A stretch of 6,631 nt of DNA. Origin: an uncultured Oscillospiraceae bacterium (GTDB lineage: Bacteria; Bacillota; Clostridia; Oscillospirales; Ruminococcaceae). The stretch spans positions 1-6,631 of the forward strand of contig CATNEU010000087.1 of assembly GCA_950097605.1 (NCBI GenBank), in the 5' to 3' direction. Every line of letters begins with the position of its first letter. The first letter of the stretch is position 1. The notes under the pieces are model-generated. The model was not told the origin of the DNA. It did not search any database and was given only the letters and a program-made list of their open reading frames with translations. Shown piece by piece: positions 1 through 5,061 of the stretch. The translations under genes and the position numbers were made by a program.

Positions 1-40
1 CAGCAGTCGCAGGTAGTGCGCCGATGGGTCGGAAGACGCG

Positions 41-189
41 CCCCTTAACAATCCCCAACCGTACCCGAATGGGGATGCCATTAAAAGGTTCCTTGCAAGG
101 GAGGGGCCGACTGATTAGGTTCCCCTCTTTTACAGCGAGCCTTTTTTAAGCTATGTAACCTCCCTTCTGGACCGGGGATTGTTAAGGGG
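41..189. repeat. 149-bp element bounded by perfect 16-bp inverted repeats, MITE-like
   Basis: CCCCTTAACAATCCCC (41-56) and its exact complement (174-189) face each other across 117 bases. Inside are further partial stems, such as GAGGGG/CCCCTC (101-106/122-127), extended by G-U and A-T pairs, and the palindrome CCTTGCAAGG (91-100). There is no transposase frame and I see no convincing target-site duplication. A small non-autonomous mobile element or dispersed intergenic repeat is the likeliest reading. The copy number elsewhere is not visible here. Confidence 0.55.
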
Positions 190-300
190 GCAGGCCCGCG
201 ACCCTGCGCCGCGCTCCCCGCGACCGCTGTTTTGTCGCCTTTTGCCGCCCCATGTACGGCGTACAGTCCATTGGAGCGGAGCCGTTGGCCCTCTTGACTG
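190..300. other. GC-rich non-coding spacer between the inverted-repeat element and the tandem array
   Basis: This 111-base stretch has only short self-complementary pieces: TGTAC-GGC-GTACA (253-265), GCGAC/GTCGC around 220-238 and GCAGG/CCCTGC near 190-207. A minus-strand open frame of 76 codons crosses it (311-81), but its composition follows the repeats and it has no recognisable domain. I treat the stretch as repeat-associated, not genic. Bases 1-40 likewise show nothing identifiable. Confidence 0.5.
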
Positions 301-403
301 AGTTTTTGCATCCTTTTTTCTCACAAAAAAGGATGGGCCGGTCGCGGCCCGAGCGACAAATGAAAAGATAGATGAATCAGTGGGTTAAAAAGAGAAAGAA
401 AAA
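301..403. repeat. Tandem hairpin repeat, unit 1 (103 bp)
   Basis: The unit opens with AGTTTTTGCATCC. A perfect 11-bp AT-rich stem (CATCC plus six T at 309-319, six A plus GGATG at 325-335, loop CTCAC) is followed by a GC hairpin GGGCCG-GTCG-CGGCCC (335-350). It ends with a purine-rich tail of about 50 bases. Bases 341-379 are identical to 444-482 in unit 2. No gene is visible. An ATG-initiated 12-codon frame inside each unit is too short and lacks a properly spaced ribosome site. Confidence 0.85.
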
Positions 404-503
404 AGTTTTTGCATCCTTTTTGTCTGCCAAAAAGGATGGGCCTGTCGCGGCCCGAGCGACAAATGAAAAGATAGATGAATCATAAGGTTAAGAAGAGAAC
501 GAA
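404..503. repeat. Tandem hairpin repeat, unit 2
   Basis: This copy is offset by 103 bases from unit 1. The AT-rich hairpin is kept as a perfect 10-bp stem (412-421 with 429-438), although its loop changes in sequence and length (GTCTGCC against CTCAC). The GC hairpin becomes GGGCC-TGTCGC-GGCCC (438-453 region), losing one pair. The 39 bases at 444-482 match unit 1 exactly. Loop variation with kept stems hints that the fold matters, or that the copies are recent. Confidence 0.85.
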
Positions 504-565
504 AAAAGGATGGGCCCACAGCACGCCCGCGCGACAAATGAAAAATCAGATGAATCAATAGATAA
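502..565. repeat. Tandem hairpin repeat, truncated and diverged unit 3
   Basis: The copy begins at the A-run and GGATGGGCC (508-516). It lacks the left arm of the AT-rich hairpin, which shortens the spacing from 103 to 74 bases. The centre is diverged, but GCGACAAATGAAAA and GATGAATCA are recognisable. It is the degenerate end of the array, next to the operon terminator. Confidence 0.65.
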
Positions 566-580
566 GGAGCACCAAATCCC

Positions 581-633
581 CCAAAAAACCAAAAGGCGCC
601 ACAGCAAAACTCCCGTTTCGCTATGGCGCCTTT
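581..633 (-). terminator. Rho-independent terminator of the pgk-tpiA-gpmI operon
   Basis: AAAGGCGCCA (592-601) and TGGCGCCTTT (624-633) pair perfectly over 10 bp. After one mismatch AGC/GCT and then AAAC/GTTT continue the stem to a 4-base loop. On the minus strand the stem runs into TTTTGGTTTTTT (about 594-583). It is the strongest minus-strand terminator in the window and lies about 50 bases past the gpmI stop. Confidence 0.75.
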
Positions 634-650
634 CCCAAGTTTCCATCTAT

Positions 651-684
651 CGCCTTTTCCTGTCTATACAGGAAGAGGCGTTTT
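651..684 (+). terminator. Hairpin abutting the gpmI stop, with its T-run on the plus strand
   Basis: A 12-bp stem with one G-U pair is formed by CGCCTTTTCCTG (651-662) and CAGGAAGAGGCG (669-680), with a 6-base loop. On the plus strand TTTTATTT follows, overlapping the gpmI stop codon (683-685). Read on the minus strand it begins two bases after that stop but lacks a T-run. It would therefore terminate rightward transcription from the repeat region, and could also guard the 3' end of the gpmI message. Confidence 0.5.
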
Positions 685-2200
685 ATTTCTCAATGATACT
701 CGTGCCCGTCATCTCCGCCGGCTGCGGGAGTCCCAGGAGCTCCAGCATGGTCGGCGCAATGTCTGCAAGCCGTCCGCCCTCGCGCAGCTTGCAGTCGTAG
801 CCGACGACCGTAAACGGAACCGGATTGGTGGTATGGGCCGTGAACGGCGAACCGTCCGGCTCGTACATCTGGTCGGCATTGCCGTGGTCGGCGGTGATCA
901 GGGAAACGCCGCCTTTGACGCTGATGGCGTCCACCACCTTGCCAACGCAGGTGTCCACCGTTTCAACCGCCTTGACCGCCGCGTCAAACACACCGGTGTG
1001 TCCCACCATATCGCAGTTTGCAAAGTTCAGGATGATGACGTCGTACTGGTCGGAGGCAATGCGCCTCAGCACCTCGTCGGTCACGAGATAGGCGCTCATC
1101 TGCGGCTGCATGTCGTATGTCGCCACCTTGGGTGAATCGATCAGCGCGCGATCCTCGCCCGGATAGGTGGTTTCCACGCCGCCGTTAAAGAAGAAGGTCA
1201 CATGCGCGTATTTCTCGGTCTCGGCAATCCGAAGCTGGGTCAGGCCTTTTTCCGAAATGTATTCGCCAAAGGTGTTGGTAAGCGACTGCGGTTTAAACGC
1301 CACCTGCACGCCCGGCATTGAGGCGTCGTACTGCGTCATACAGACAAAATAGAGCGGAAAATAGCCGTTCGGGCGCACAAATCCCGAGAAATCCGGGTCG
1401 ACAAAGGTGCGGGTGATCTCACGGGCGCGGTCGGGCCGGAAATTGAAGAAGATCACGCTGTCGTTCGCTGCAATTTTGCCGTCGTCCGCACAAACGGTCG
1501 GAATCACAAATTCATCGGTGACATTCTCTTCATAGGAGGCTTCCATGGCCTTGACGGCGTCTTTGTTCTGGTTGCCCTCGGCGCACACCATCGCGCGGTA
1601 GGCTTTTTCCACGCGGTCCCAGCGGTTGTCGCGGTCCATTGCGTAATACCGGCCCATGACCGTTGCAATTTTGCCGACGCCGATTTCCTGCATCTTCTGT
1701 GTCAGCTCCGCAATAAAGTCGCGGCCGGAGGTGGGCGGCACGTCGCGGCCATCCATGAAGCAGTGGACAAATACTTTTTCAACGCCATACTTTTTGGCAA
1801 GCGCAAGCAGCGCATAGAGATGTCCGTTGTGGCTGTGTACGCCGCCGTCCGACACAAGCCCCATCAGATGCAGCGCCGAGGCGTTTTTCCGGCAGTTTTC
1901 CACCGCGCCCAAAAACGCAGCGTTTTCAAAGAAGTCCCCATCCGAGATCGACTTGGTGATTCGGGTGAGCTCCTGATAGACGATACGGCCCGCGCCGATG
2001 TTGGTGTGTCCCACCTCGGAATTGCCCATCTGCCCGTCCGGCAGGCCAACGTCCATACCCGAAGCGCCGATCTGTGTGGTTGGGTTTTCTTTAAAAAGAC
2101 GGGTTAGGTTGGGGGTTTTGGCAAACGTAATGGCATTGCCGTTGTCCGTGTCGCGCAAACCGAAGCCGTCCATAATAATCAAAGCCAATGGTTTTCTCAT
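683..2200 (-). CDS. gpmI: 2,3-bisphosphoglycerate-independent phosphoglycerate mutase
   Basis: This cytosolic, cofactor-independent, Mn-dependent mutase of the alkaline-phosphatase superfamily converts 3-phosphoglycerate to 2-phosphoglycerate through a phosphoserine intermediate. At 505 residues it is full length. Asp11 (LIIMDGFG, 7-14) and the nucleophile Ser61 in MGNSEVGH (58-65) are present. In the inserted transferase domain I see SDGGVHSHNGH (117-127, His122), MDGRDVPPTSG (149-159, Arg152, Asp153), GRYYAMDRDNRWDR (183-196, Arg184, Arg190) and NFRPDRARE (253-261, Arg255, Arg258). Lys330, Asp397 and His401 (NCDMVGHTG), Asp438 and His439 (TADHGNAD), and His456 (AHTTNPVPF) complete the two metal sites. 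These match the positions known from the Geobacillus enzyme, allowing for a small length offset. The start has AAGGAG (2217-2212) 11 bases upstream. It is the last gene of the cluster, followed two bases after its TAA stop by a hairpin and then by the operon terminator. eno does not follow. Confidence 0.99.
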   Translation of the reverse strand: MRKPLALIIMDGFGLRDTDNGNAITFAKTPNLTRLFKENPTTQIGASGMDVGLPDGQMGNSEVGHTNIGAGRIVYQELTRITKSISDGDFFENAAFLGAVENCRKNASALHLMGLVSDGGVHSHNGHLYALLALAKKYGVEKVFVHCFMDGRDVPPTSGRDFIAELTQKMQEIGVGKIATVMGRYYAMDRDNRWDRVEKAYRAMVCAEGNQNKDAVKAMEASYEENVTDEFVIPTVCADDGKIAANDSVIFFNFRPDRAREITRTFVDPDFSGFVRPNGYFPLYFVCMTQYDASMPGVQVAFKPQSLTNTFGEYISEKGLTQLRIAETEKYAHVTFFFNGGVETTYPGEDRALIDSPKVATYDMQPQMSAYLVTDEVLRRIASDQYDVIILNFANCDMVGHTGVFDAAVKAVETVDTCVGKVVDAISVKGGVSLITADHGNADQMYEPDGSPFTAHTTNPVPFTVVGYDCKLREGGRLADIAPTMLELLGLPQPAEMTGTSIIEK

Positions 2201-2307
2201 GGTGTTCTGTACTCCTTTTCATTGTGCCGCTCGGTTCCACCCGAAAAGCGGCTGCTTTTTCAACAAAACATAGTGGAATATGTGGAAAACATTTTGGATT
2301 CAGCAAA

Positions 2308-2330
2308 GGGCGGACTGCATTGGTCCGCCC
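2308..2330 (-). terminator. Intercistronic hairpin between tpiA and gpmI
   Basis: An 8-bp GC-rich stem, GGGCGGAC (2308-2315) with GTCCGCCC (2323-2330), closes a 7-base loop. On the minus strand only TTT follows before GC. That is too weak for full termination, so it fits a pause site, partial terminator or mRNA-stabilising structure. A shorter hairpin of AAAAGC/GCTTTT lies at 2244-2259, nearer gpmI. Confidence 0.4.
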
Positions 2331-2386
2331 CTTGTCCATTCTCTATTGTCCTGCAGCAAGCTGTCCGGTTCCCGATTTTCTGCGAC

Positions 2387-3154
2387 TTATTTGGAGGCGG
2401 CGTCCACAATTACGGCGAAATCCGCCGCTTTGAGCGATGCGCCGCCGATCAGTCCGCCGTCCACGTCGGGCTGCGCCACCAGCTCCGCCGCGTTGCCCGC
2501 GTTCATCGAGCCGCCGTACTGGATCGTCAGGCCGTCCGCGGTCTCCTGGTCATAGACCTTGGCAACGGTCGCACGGATCGCCGCGCACACCTCGTTCGCC
2601 TGTTCCGCCGTCGCGGTCTTGCCGGTGCCGATGGCCCAGACCGGCTCATAGGCGATGATGACGTTTTTGAGCGCTTGCTTGGAAACGCCCTGCAGCGCAA
2701 TTTTGGTCTGCAGCGCAACAAGCTCCTCGGTGATGCCCTGCTCTCTGTCCTCGAGCTTCTCGCCCACGCAGACAATCGCTTTCAGGCCGGCGTTCAGCGC
2801 CGCAAGGGTCCTCTTGTTCACGGTCACGTCGGTTTCCCCGAAATACTGCCTTCTCTCCGAATGGCCGAGCACGACGTATTCCACGCCCATTTCCTTCAGC
2901 ATATCGGCGGAGATTTCACCAGTGAACGCGCCGGATTTCTCGAAATGGCAGTTCTGCGCGCCCACCTTGATATTTGTGCCTGCTGTGGCCTCGAGGGCAA
3001 CCTGCAGATCGACAAACGGGACGCAGATCACAACGCCGCAGCCGGCGTTTGCAACGAGGGGCTTGAGCTCCTCGATCAGAGTTTTTGCCTCGGAAGGCGT
3101 TTTATTCATTTTCCAGTTTCCCGCAATGACAGCGGAACGAAGCGCTTTATTCAT
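2387..3154 (-). CDS. tpiA: Triosephosphate isomerase
   Basis: This cytosolic TIM-barrel enzyme interconverts dihydroxyacetone phosphate and glyceraldehyde 3-phosphate, feeding both triose halves into the lower pathway. The protein has 255 residues, the normal length for a bacterial enzyme. Catalytic residues are all present: Asn13 and Lys15 in AGNWKMN (11-17), His98 in LGHSERR (96-102) and Glu170 in AYEPVWAIGTG (168-178), which runs into flexible loop 6 (WAIGTGKTA, 173-181). The phosphate-binding segments YGGSMNAGN (213-221) and GGLIGGASL (233-241) are also intact. The start was chosen from the Shine-Dalgarno site at 3170-3164. The gene lies 224 bases after pgk and 186 before gpmI; both gaps carry hairpins, which suggests gene-by-gene tuning of message level within one operon. 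TAA stop at 2389-2387. Confidence 0.99.
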   Translation of the reverse strand: MNKALRSAVIAGNWKMNKTPSEAKTLIEELKPLVANAGCGVVICVPFVDLQVALEATAGTNIKVGAQNCHFEKSGAFTGEISADMLKEMGVEYVVLGHSERRQYFGETDVTVNKRTLAALNAGLKAIVCVGEKLEDREQGITEELVALQTKIALQGVSKQALKNVIIAYEPVWAIGTGKTATAEQANEVCAAIRATVAKVYDQETADGLTIQYGGSMNAGNAAELVAQPDVDGGLIGGASLKAADFAVIVDAASK

Positions 3155-3163
3155 ATCTGTTAA

Positions 3164-3170
3164 CTCCCTT
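3164..3170 (-). promoter_or_regulatory. Ribosome binding site that fixes the tpiA start
   Basis: On the minus strand AAGGGAG (3170-3164) lies 9 bases before the ATG at 3154. This supports MNKALRSAVIAGNWK as the true N-terminus. The in-frame ATG at 3235 sits inside the 13-bp hairpin, lacks a ribosome site, and would add 27 residues with no family match. Confidence 0.85.
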
Positions 3171-3224
3171 TCCTGGGGGCGCGATCCAACACGCCTCCAA
3201 AACCGTTTCCCGGCCGCATACAAA

Positions 3225-3257
3225 ATGCAGGGCACGGTTTACCGCCGTGCCCTGCAT
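3225..3257 (-). terminator. Strong intercistronic hairpin between pgk and tpiA
   Basis: A perfect 13-bp stem is formed by ATGCAGGGCACGG (3225-3237) and its complement (3245-3257), with a 7-base loop. On the minus strand it is followed by TTTTGTATG, overlapping the AT end of the stem, so it resembles a leaky rho-independent terminator. It may reduce read-through from pgk into tpiA, or protect the 3' end of a processed pgk message. I saw no good promoter between it and tpiA, so some read-through is expected. Confidence 0.5.
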
Positions 3258-3378
3258 AGCTCTGCACCGTATCCCTGCGCACAGAGCGTGCTTTCGCCGG
3301 CCCGCTGTTTTGTCATCCAAATGCAGATGCGCAGCAGCGGTCTTTGTGGTGACCAGCACCTGCCTTACGGGCGGTTTA

Positions 3379-4569
3379 TTACTTATCGTTGAGGCAGGCA
3401 ATACCCGGCAGTTCCTTGCCCTCGAGGAACTCGAGGGACGCGCCGCCGCCCGTGGAGATGTGCGTCATCTTGTCGGCATAGCCGAGCTTGGTGACAGCCG
3501 CAACCGAGTCGCCGCCGCCGATGATCGAAATGGCGCCGCTGTCTGCAACAGCTTTGGCAACCGCAAGGGTGCCAGCCGCGAAGTTCTCAAACTCACAAAC
3601 GCCCATCGGGCCGTTCCAGATTACAGTGCCCGCGTTTTTCACAGCGTCCACAAACAGCTCCACGGTCTTTTCGCCGATGTCCATACCCATCCAGCCGTCC
3701 GGGATGTTGTCGGAATCAATCTGCTTATGCTCCGCATCCGCCGCAAACGCCACGGCAATTTTATTGTCTACCGGCAGAAGGAATTTCACGCCCTTCTTGT
3801 CCGCGCTTTCCATAATCTCCTTCGCAAGTTCCACCTTGTCGTCCTCGCAGATCGAGGTGCCGATGTTGTAGCCCTTGGCTTTGAAGAAGGTGTACGCCAT
3901 ACCGCCGCCGACGATCAGGGTATCGACCTTGTCCAGCAGGTTTTCAATCACGCCGATTTTATCCGAAACCTTGGCGCCGCCGAGAATCGCGACAAACGGT
4001 CTCTTCGGGTTGGCAAGTGCGCCGCCCATGACTTCGATTTCCTTCTGCATCAGGTAGCCGCAGGCAGCCGGCAGATAGTCCGCAACGCCGGCGGTCGAAG
4101 CGTGCGCTCTGTGCGCCGCGCCAAACGCGTCGTTGACATACACTTCTGCGAGGGAAGCCAGCTCTTTTGCAAACGCCGGGTCGTTTTTCTTCTCTTCTTT
4201 ATGGTAACGCACGTTTTCAAGCAGCATCACGTCGCCGTCTTTGAGTTCGGAAGCCAGCTTTTTGGCATCCTCTCCGATGACGTCCTTGGCCATTTTGACC
4301 TCTTTGCCGAGCAGCTCGGAAAGCCTCTTCGCAACCGGAGCCAGCGAGAACTCCGGTTCCCAGCCCTCCTTCGGGCGGCCCAGATGCGAGCAGAGGATCA
4401 CTCTCGCGCCGTGGTTGACCAGATACTGGATCGTCGGCAGCGCCGCAACGATTCTCTTGTCGTTGGTGATCTCGCCATCCTTGAGCGGGACGTTGAAGTC
4501 GCAGCGCGCCAGCACTCTCTTGCCGGAAATGTCCATATCCTCGATGGATTTCTTGTTGATAGATGTCAT
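3379..4569 (-). CDS. pgk: Phosphoglycerate kinase
   Basis: This cytosolic glycolytic enzyme transfers phosphate from 1,3-bisphosphoglycerate to ADP, giving ATP and 3-phosphoglycerate. At 396 residues it has the usual bacterial length. Visible family motifs, in order, are RCDFNVPL (22-29), SHLGRP (61-66), ENVRYHKEE (118-126), the substrate-binding stretch NDAFGAAHRAHAS (146-158), GGAKVSDK (197-204), VGGGMAYTF (220-228), WNGPMGVCEFENF (318-330), the nucleotide-binding glycine loop GGGDSVAAV (351-359) and STGGGASLEFLEG (372-384). Arg22, Arg39, Arg121, Arg154 and Lys200 sit at the expected catalytic or binding sites. The ATG at 4569 is preceded by AAAGGA (4584-4579) with 9 bases between. The gene ends in tandem in-frame stops (TAA TAA). 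It is the first gene of a pgk-tpiA-gpmI cluster, with a promoter and long structured leader upstream. Nothing is missing or broken. Confidence 0.99.
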   Translation of the reverse strand: MTSINKKSIEDMDISGKRVLARCDFNVPLKDGEITNDKRIVAALPTIQYLVNHGARVILCSHLGRPKEGWEPEFSLAPVAKRLSELLGKEVKMAKDVIGEDAKKLASELKDGDVMLLENVRYHKEEKKNDPAFAKELASLAEVYVNDAFGAAHRAHASTAGVADYLPAACGYLMQKEIEVMGGALANPKRPFVAILGGAKVSDKIGVIENLLDKVDTLIVGGGMAYTFFKAKGYNIGTSICEDDKVELAKEIMESADKKGVKFLLPVDNKIAVAFAADAEHKQIDSDNIPDGWMGMDIGEKTVELFVDAVKNAGTVIWNGPMGVCEFENFAAGTLAVAKAVADSGAISIIGGGDSVAAVTKLGYADKMTHISTGGGASLEFLEGKELPGIACLNDK

Positions 4570-4607
4570 CTTTATGCATCCTTTCGTCAGTACAAAATAG
4601 ATTTTTC

Positions 4608-4627
4608 AAAAGCCGGTAACTCCCGGC
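4608..4627 (-). promoter_or_regulatory. Short hairpin plus T-run in the pgk leader, possible attenuator
   Basis: On the minus strand GCCGG-GAGTTA-CCGGC (4627-4612) is followed by TTTT (4611-4608), then G and an A-run. It lies about 40 bases before the pgk start codon, after the long hairpin. The 5-bp stem and 4-base T-run are weak for a terminator, so this is a low-confidence attenuator candidate. Confidence 0.25.
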
Positions 4628-4697
4628 GAATTCGCTTTTCCAGCACGGGCAGTCCCGCGCCGCGCGGGTTTGTTACGAAACATACAATCTCCAAGTA

Positions 4698-4848
4698 ACC
4701 ACTGGCACAAGAAGGGGCATGGAGAAACAAGCATAGTTTGGCGCCGGCAAGGAAAAAAGCGCGCGCATCCTTTCGGATTCGGAGCATTTTTGACGCAGCC
4801 CGGCGCCAAACTATGCCGTTTAGACCCGTTCCTGCTTGCATTGGTGGT
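4698..4848 (-). ncRNA. Long hairpin leader RNA (or MITE-like palindrome) upstream of pgk
   Basis: A perfect 17-bp inverted repeat, GCATAGTTTGGCGCCGG (4731-4747) with its complement at 4800-4816, forms the core. Beyond a one-base bulge the pairing continues through AAAC/GTTT (4725-4728/4818-4821), and imperfectly out to ACCAC/GTGGT (4698-4702/4844-4848). Inside the core, on the minus strand, an A5/U5 helix and a GC pair lead to AUCC-GAAA-GGAU, a GNRA tetraloop hairpin (4778-4767). The outer arm begins only a few bases after the predicted transcription start, so the nascent pgk transcript would open with one ~150-nt hairpin. The GNRA loop exists only in the minus-strand RNA, which favours that strand. 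It does not match 6S, T-box or other classes I can recognise. It may instead be a palindromic mobile repeat inserted at this site. Confidence 0.45.
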
Positions 4849-4856
4849 CCCCTAGT

Positions 4857-4885
4857 ATTCTAACCCAATGCGCCCTGTTTTTCAA
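4857..4885 (-). promoter_or_regulatory. Sigma-A-type promoter for the pgk-tpiA-gpmI operon
   Basis: On the minus strand TTGAAA (4885-4880, 5 of 6 to TTGACA) and TAGAAT (4862-4857, 5 of 6 to TATAAT) are separated by exactly 17 bases. The predicted start is a G or A near 4850-4848, giving a leader of about 280 bases before pgk. The promoter lies beyond the ABC terminator hairpins and is the best minus-strand promoter I could find before pgk. A 7-bp inverted repeat, GCATTGG (4871-4865) and CCAATGC (4844-4838), flanks the -10 box and start site and could be an operator. Promoter identity is inferred from sequence only. Confidence 0.55.
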
Positions 4886-4903
4886 GGGGCAAGCGATGGC
4901 ACA

Positions 4904-4940
4904 CCCGCTGAATTTTACGGTTATTTTCGGCGGGCTTTTT
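4904..4940 (+). terminator. Plus-strand rho-independent terminator-like hairpin
   Basis: A 9-bp stem is formed by CCCGCTGAA (4904-4912) and TTCGGCGGG (4926-4934), with one G-U pair and a 13-base loop. On the plus strand it is followed by CTTTTT (4935-4940). The minus strand has no T-run after the stem, so the signal points only rightward. No plus-strand gene precedes it. It could stop antisense transcription coming from the pgk side before it enters the ABC gene, or it could end an unrecognised plus-strand RNA. Confidence 0.45.
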
Positions 4941-4977
4941 ACAAAATAATCAAAATAGCCGGCAATTTTATAAATAT

Positions 4978-5010
4978 GCGGCGTTCCCGCCGCTTTGCCC
5001 GCTCCGCGGG
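4978..5010 (-). terminator. Tandem GC hairpins after the ABC exporter gene, probable terminator
   Basis: Read on the minus strand, CCCGC-GGA-GCGGG (5010-4998) is followed four bases later by GCGGCG-GGAA-CGCCGC (4993-4978), a perfect 6-bp stem with a GNRA-type loop. An AT-rich tract (ATATTTATAAAATT) comes next. The position, about 50 bases past the ABC stop codon, suits transcription termination. The T-run is interrupted, so termination may be partial. Confidence 0.5.
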
Positions 5011-5061
5011 ATTCCCCGGCTTCCTCTCCTATGCAGTCCAAATGAGAAACCGGGAGCGTCT

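Noticed and set aside
81..311. 76-codon minus-strand frame running through the inverted-repeat element
   Set aside because: It is Gly/Arg/Ala-rich, has no recognisable domain, and spans repeat boundaries. It is more likely a chance frame in repeat DNA, of the kind often mis-annotated as a hypothetical protein.
301..565. CRISPR array
   Set aside because: There are only two and a half units, directly abutting with ~103-bp periodicity. They contain no regular short repeats separated by unique spacers, and no cas genes are present.
510..800. Plus-strand frame starting in repeat unit 3 and entering gpmI
   Set aside because: It crosses two terminator hairpins and overlaps the 3' end of gpmI antisense. 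Its start has the purine run directly against the ATG, not at ribosome-site spacing.
2222..3163. Long plus-strand open frame opposite tpiA, and similar ones opposite gpmI and the ABC gene
   Set aside because: These are antisense shadows caused by codon bias, with no family motifs and with fully functional genes on the minus strand.
3155..3235. N-terminal extension of tpiA from an upstream ATG at 3235
   Set aside because: The ATG lies within the 13-bp intercistronic hairpin and has no ribosome site. The 27 added residues have no counterpart in the family, while the ATG at 3154 has AAGGGAG at good spacing.
4683..4688. Plus-strand -10 box TACAAT that might drive an RNA through the palindrome
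   Set aside because: No acceptable -35 box lies 15-18 bases upstream and there is no extended -10, so a promoter cannot be supported.
3247..4698. Very long open frame on the plus strand opposite pgk
   Set aside because: It is a compositional shadow of the GC-rich pgk gene: no domain, low-complexity His/Arg/Val-rich protein, and full overlap with an unmistakable enzyme on the other strand.
4675..4770. Small hydrophobic leader peptide of about 31 codons starting at the GGATG in the hairpin tip
   Set aside because: The GG of the candidate ribosome site directly abuts the ATG, so the spacing is wrong, and the frame shows no run of regulatory codons.
4690..4860. T-box, 6S or other known leader RNA identity for the long hairpin
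   Set aside because: No T-box core motif, no specifier-type architecture and no 6S-like sequence match is visible. A fully paired 17-bp core is also unlike the open central bubble of 6S RNA.
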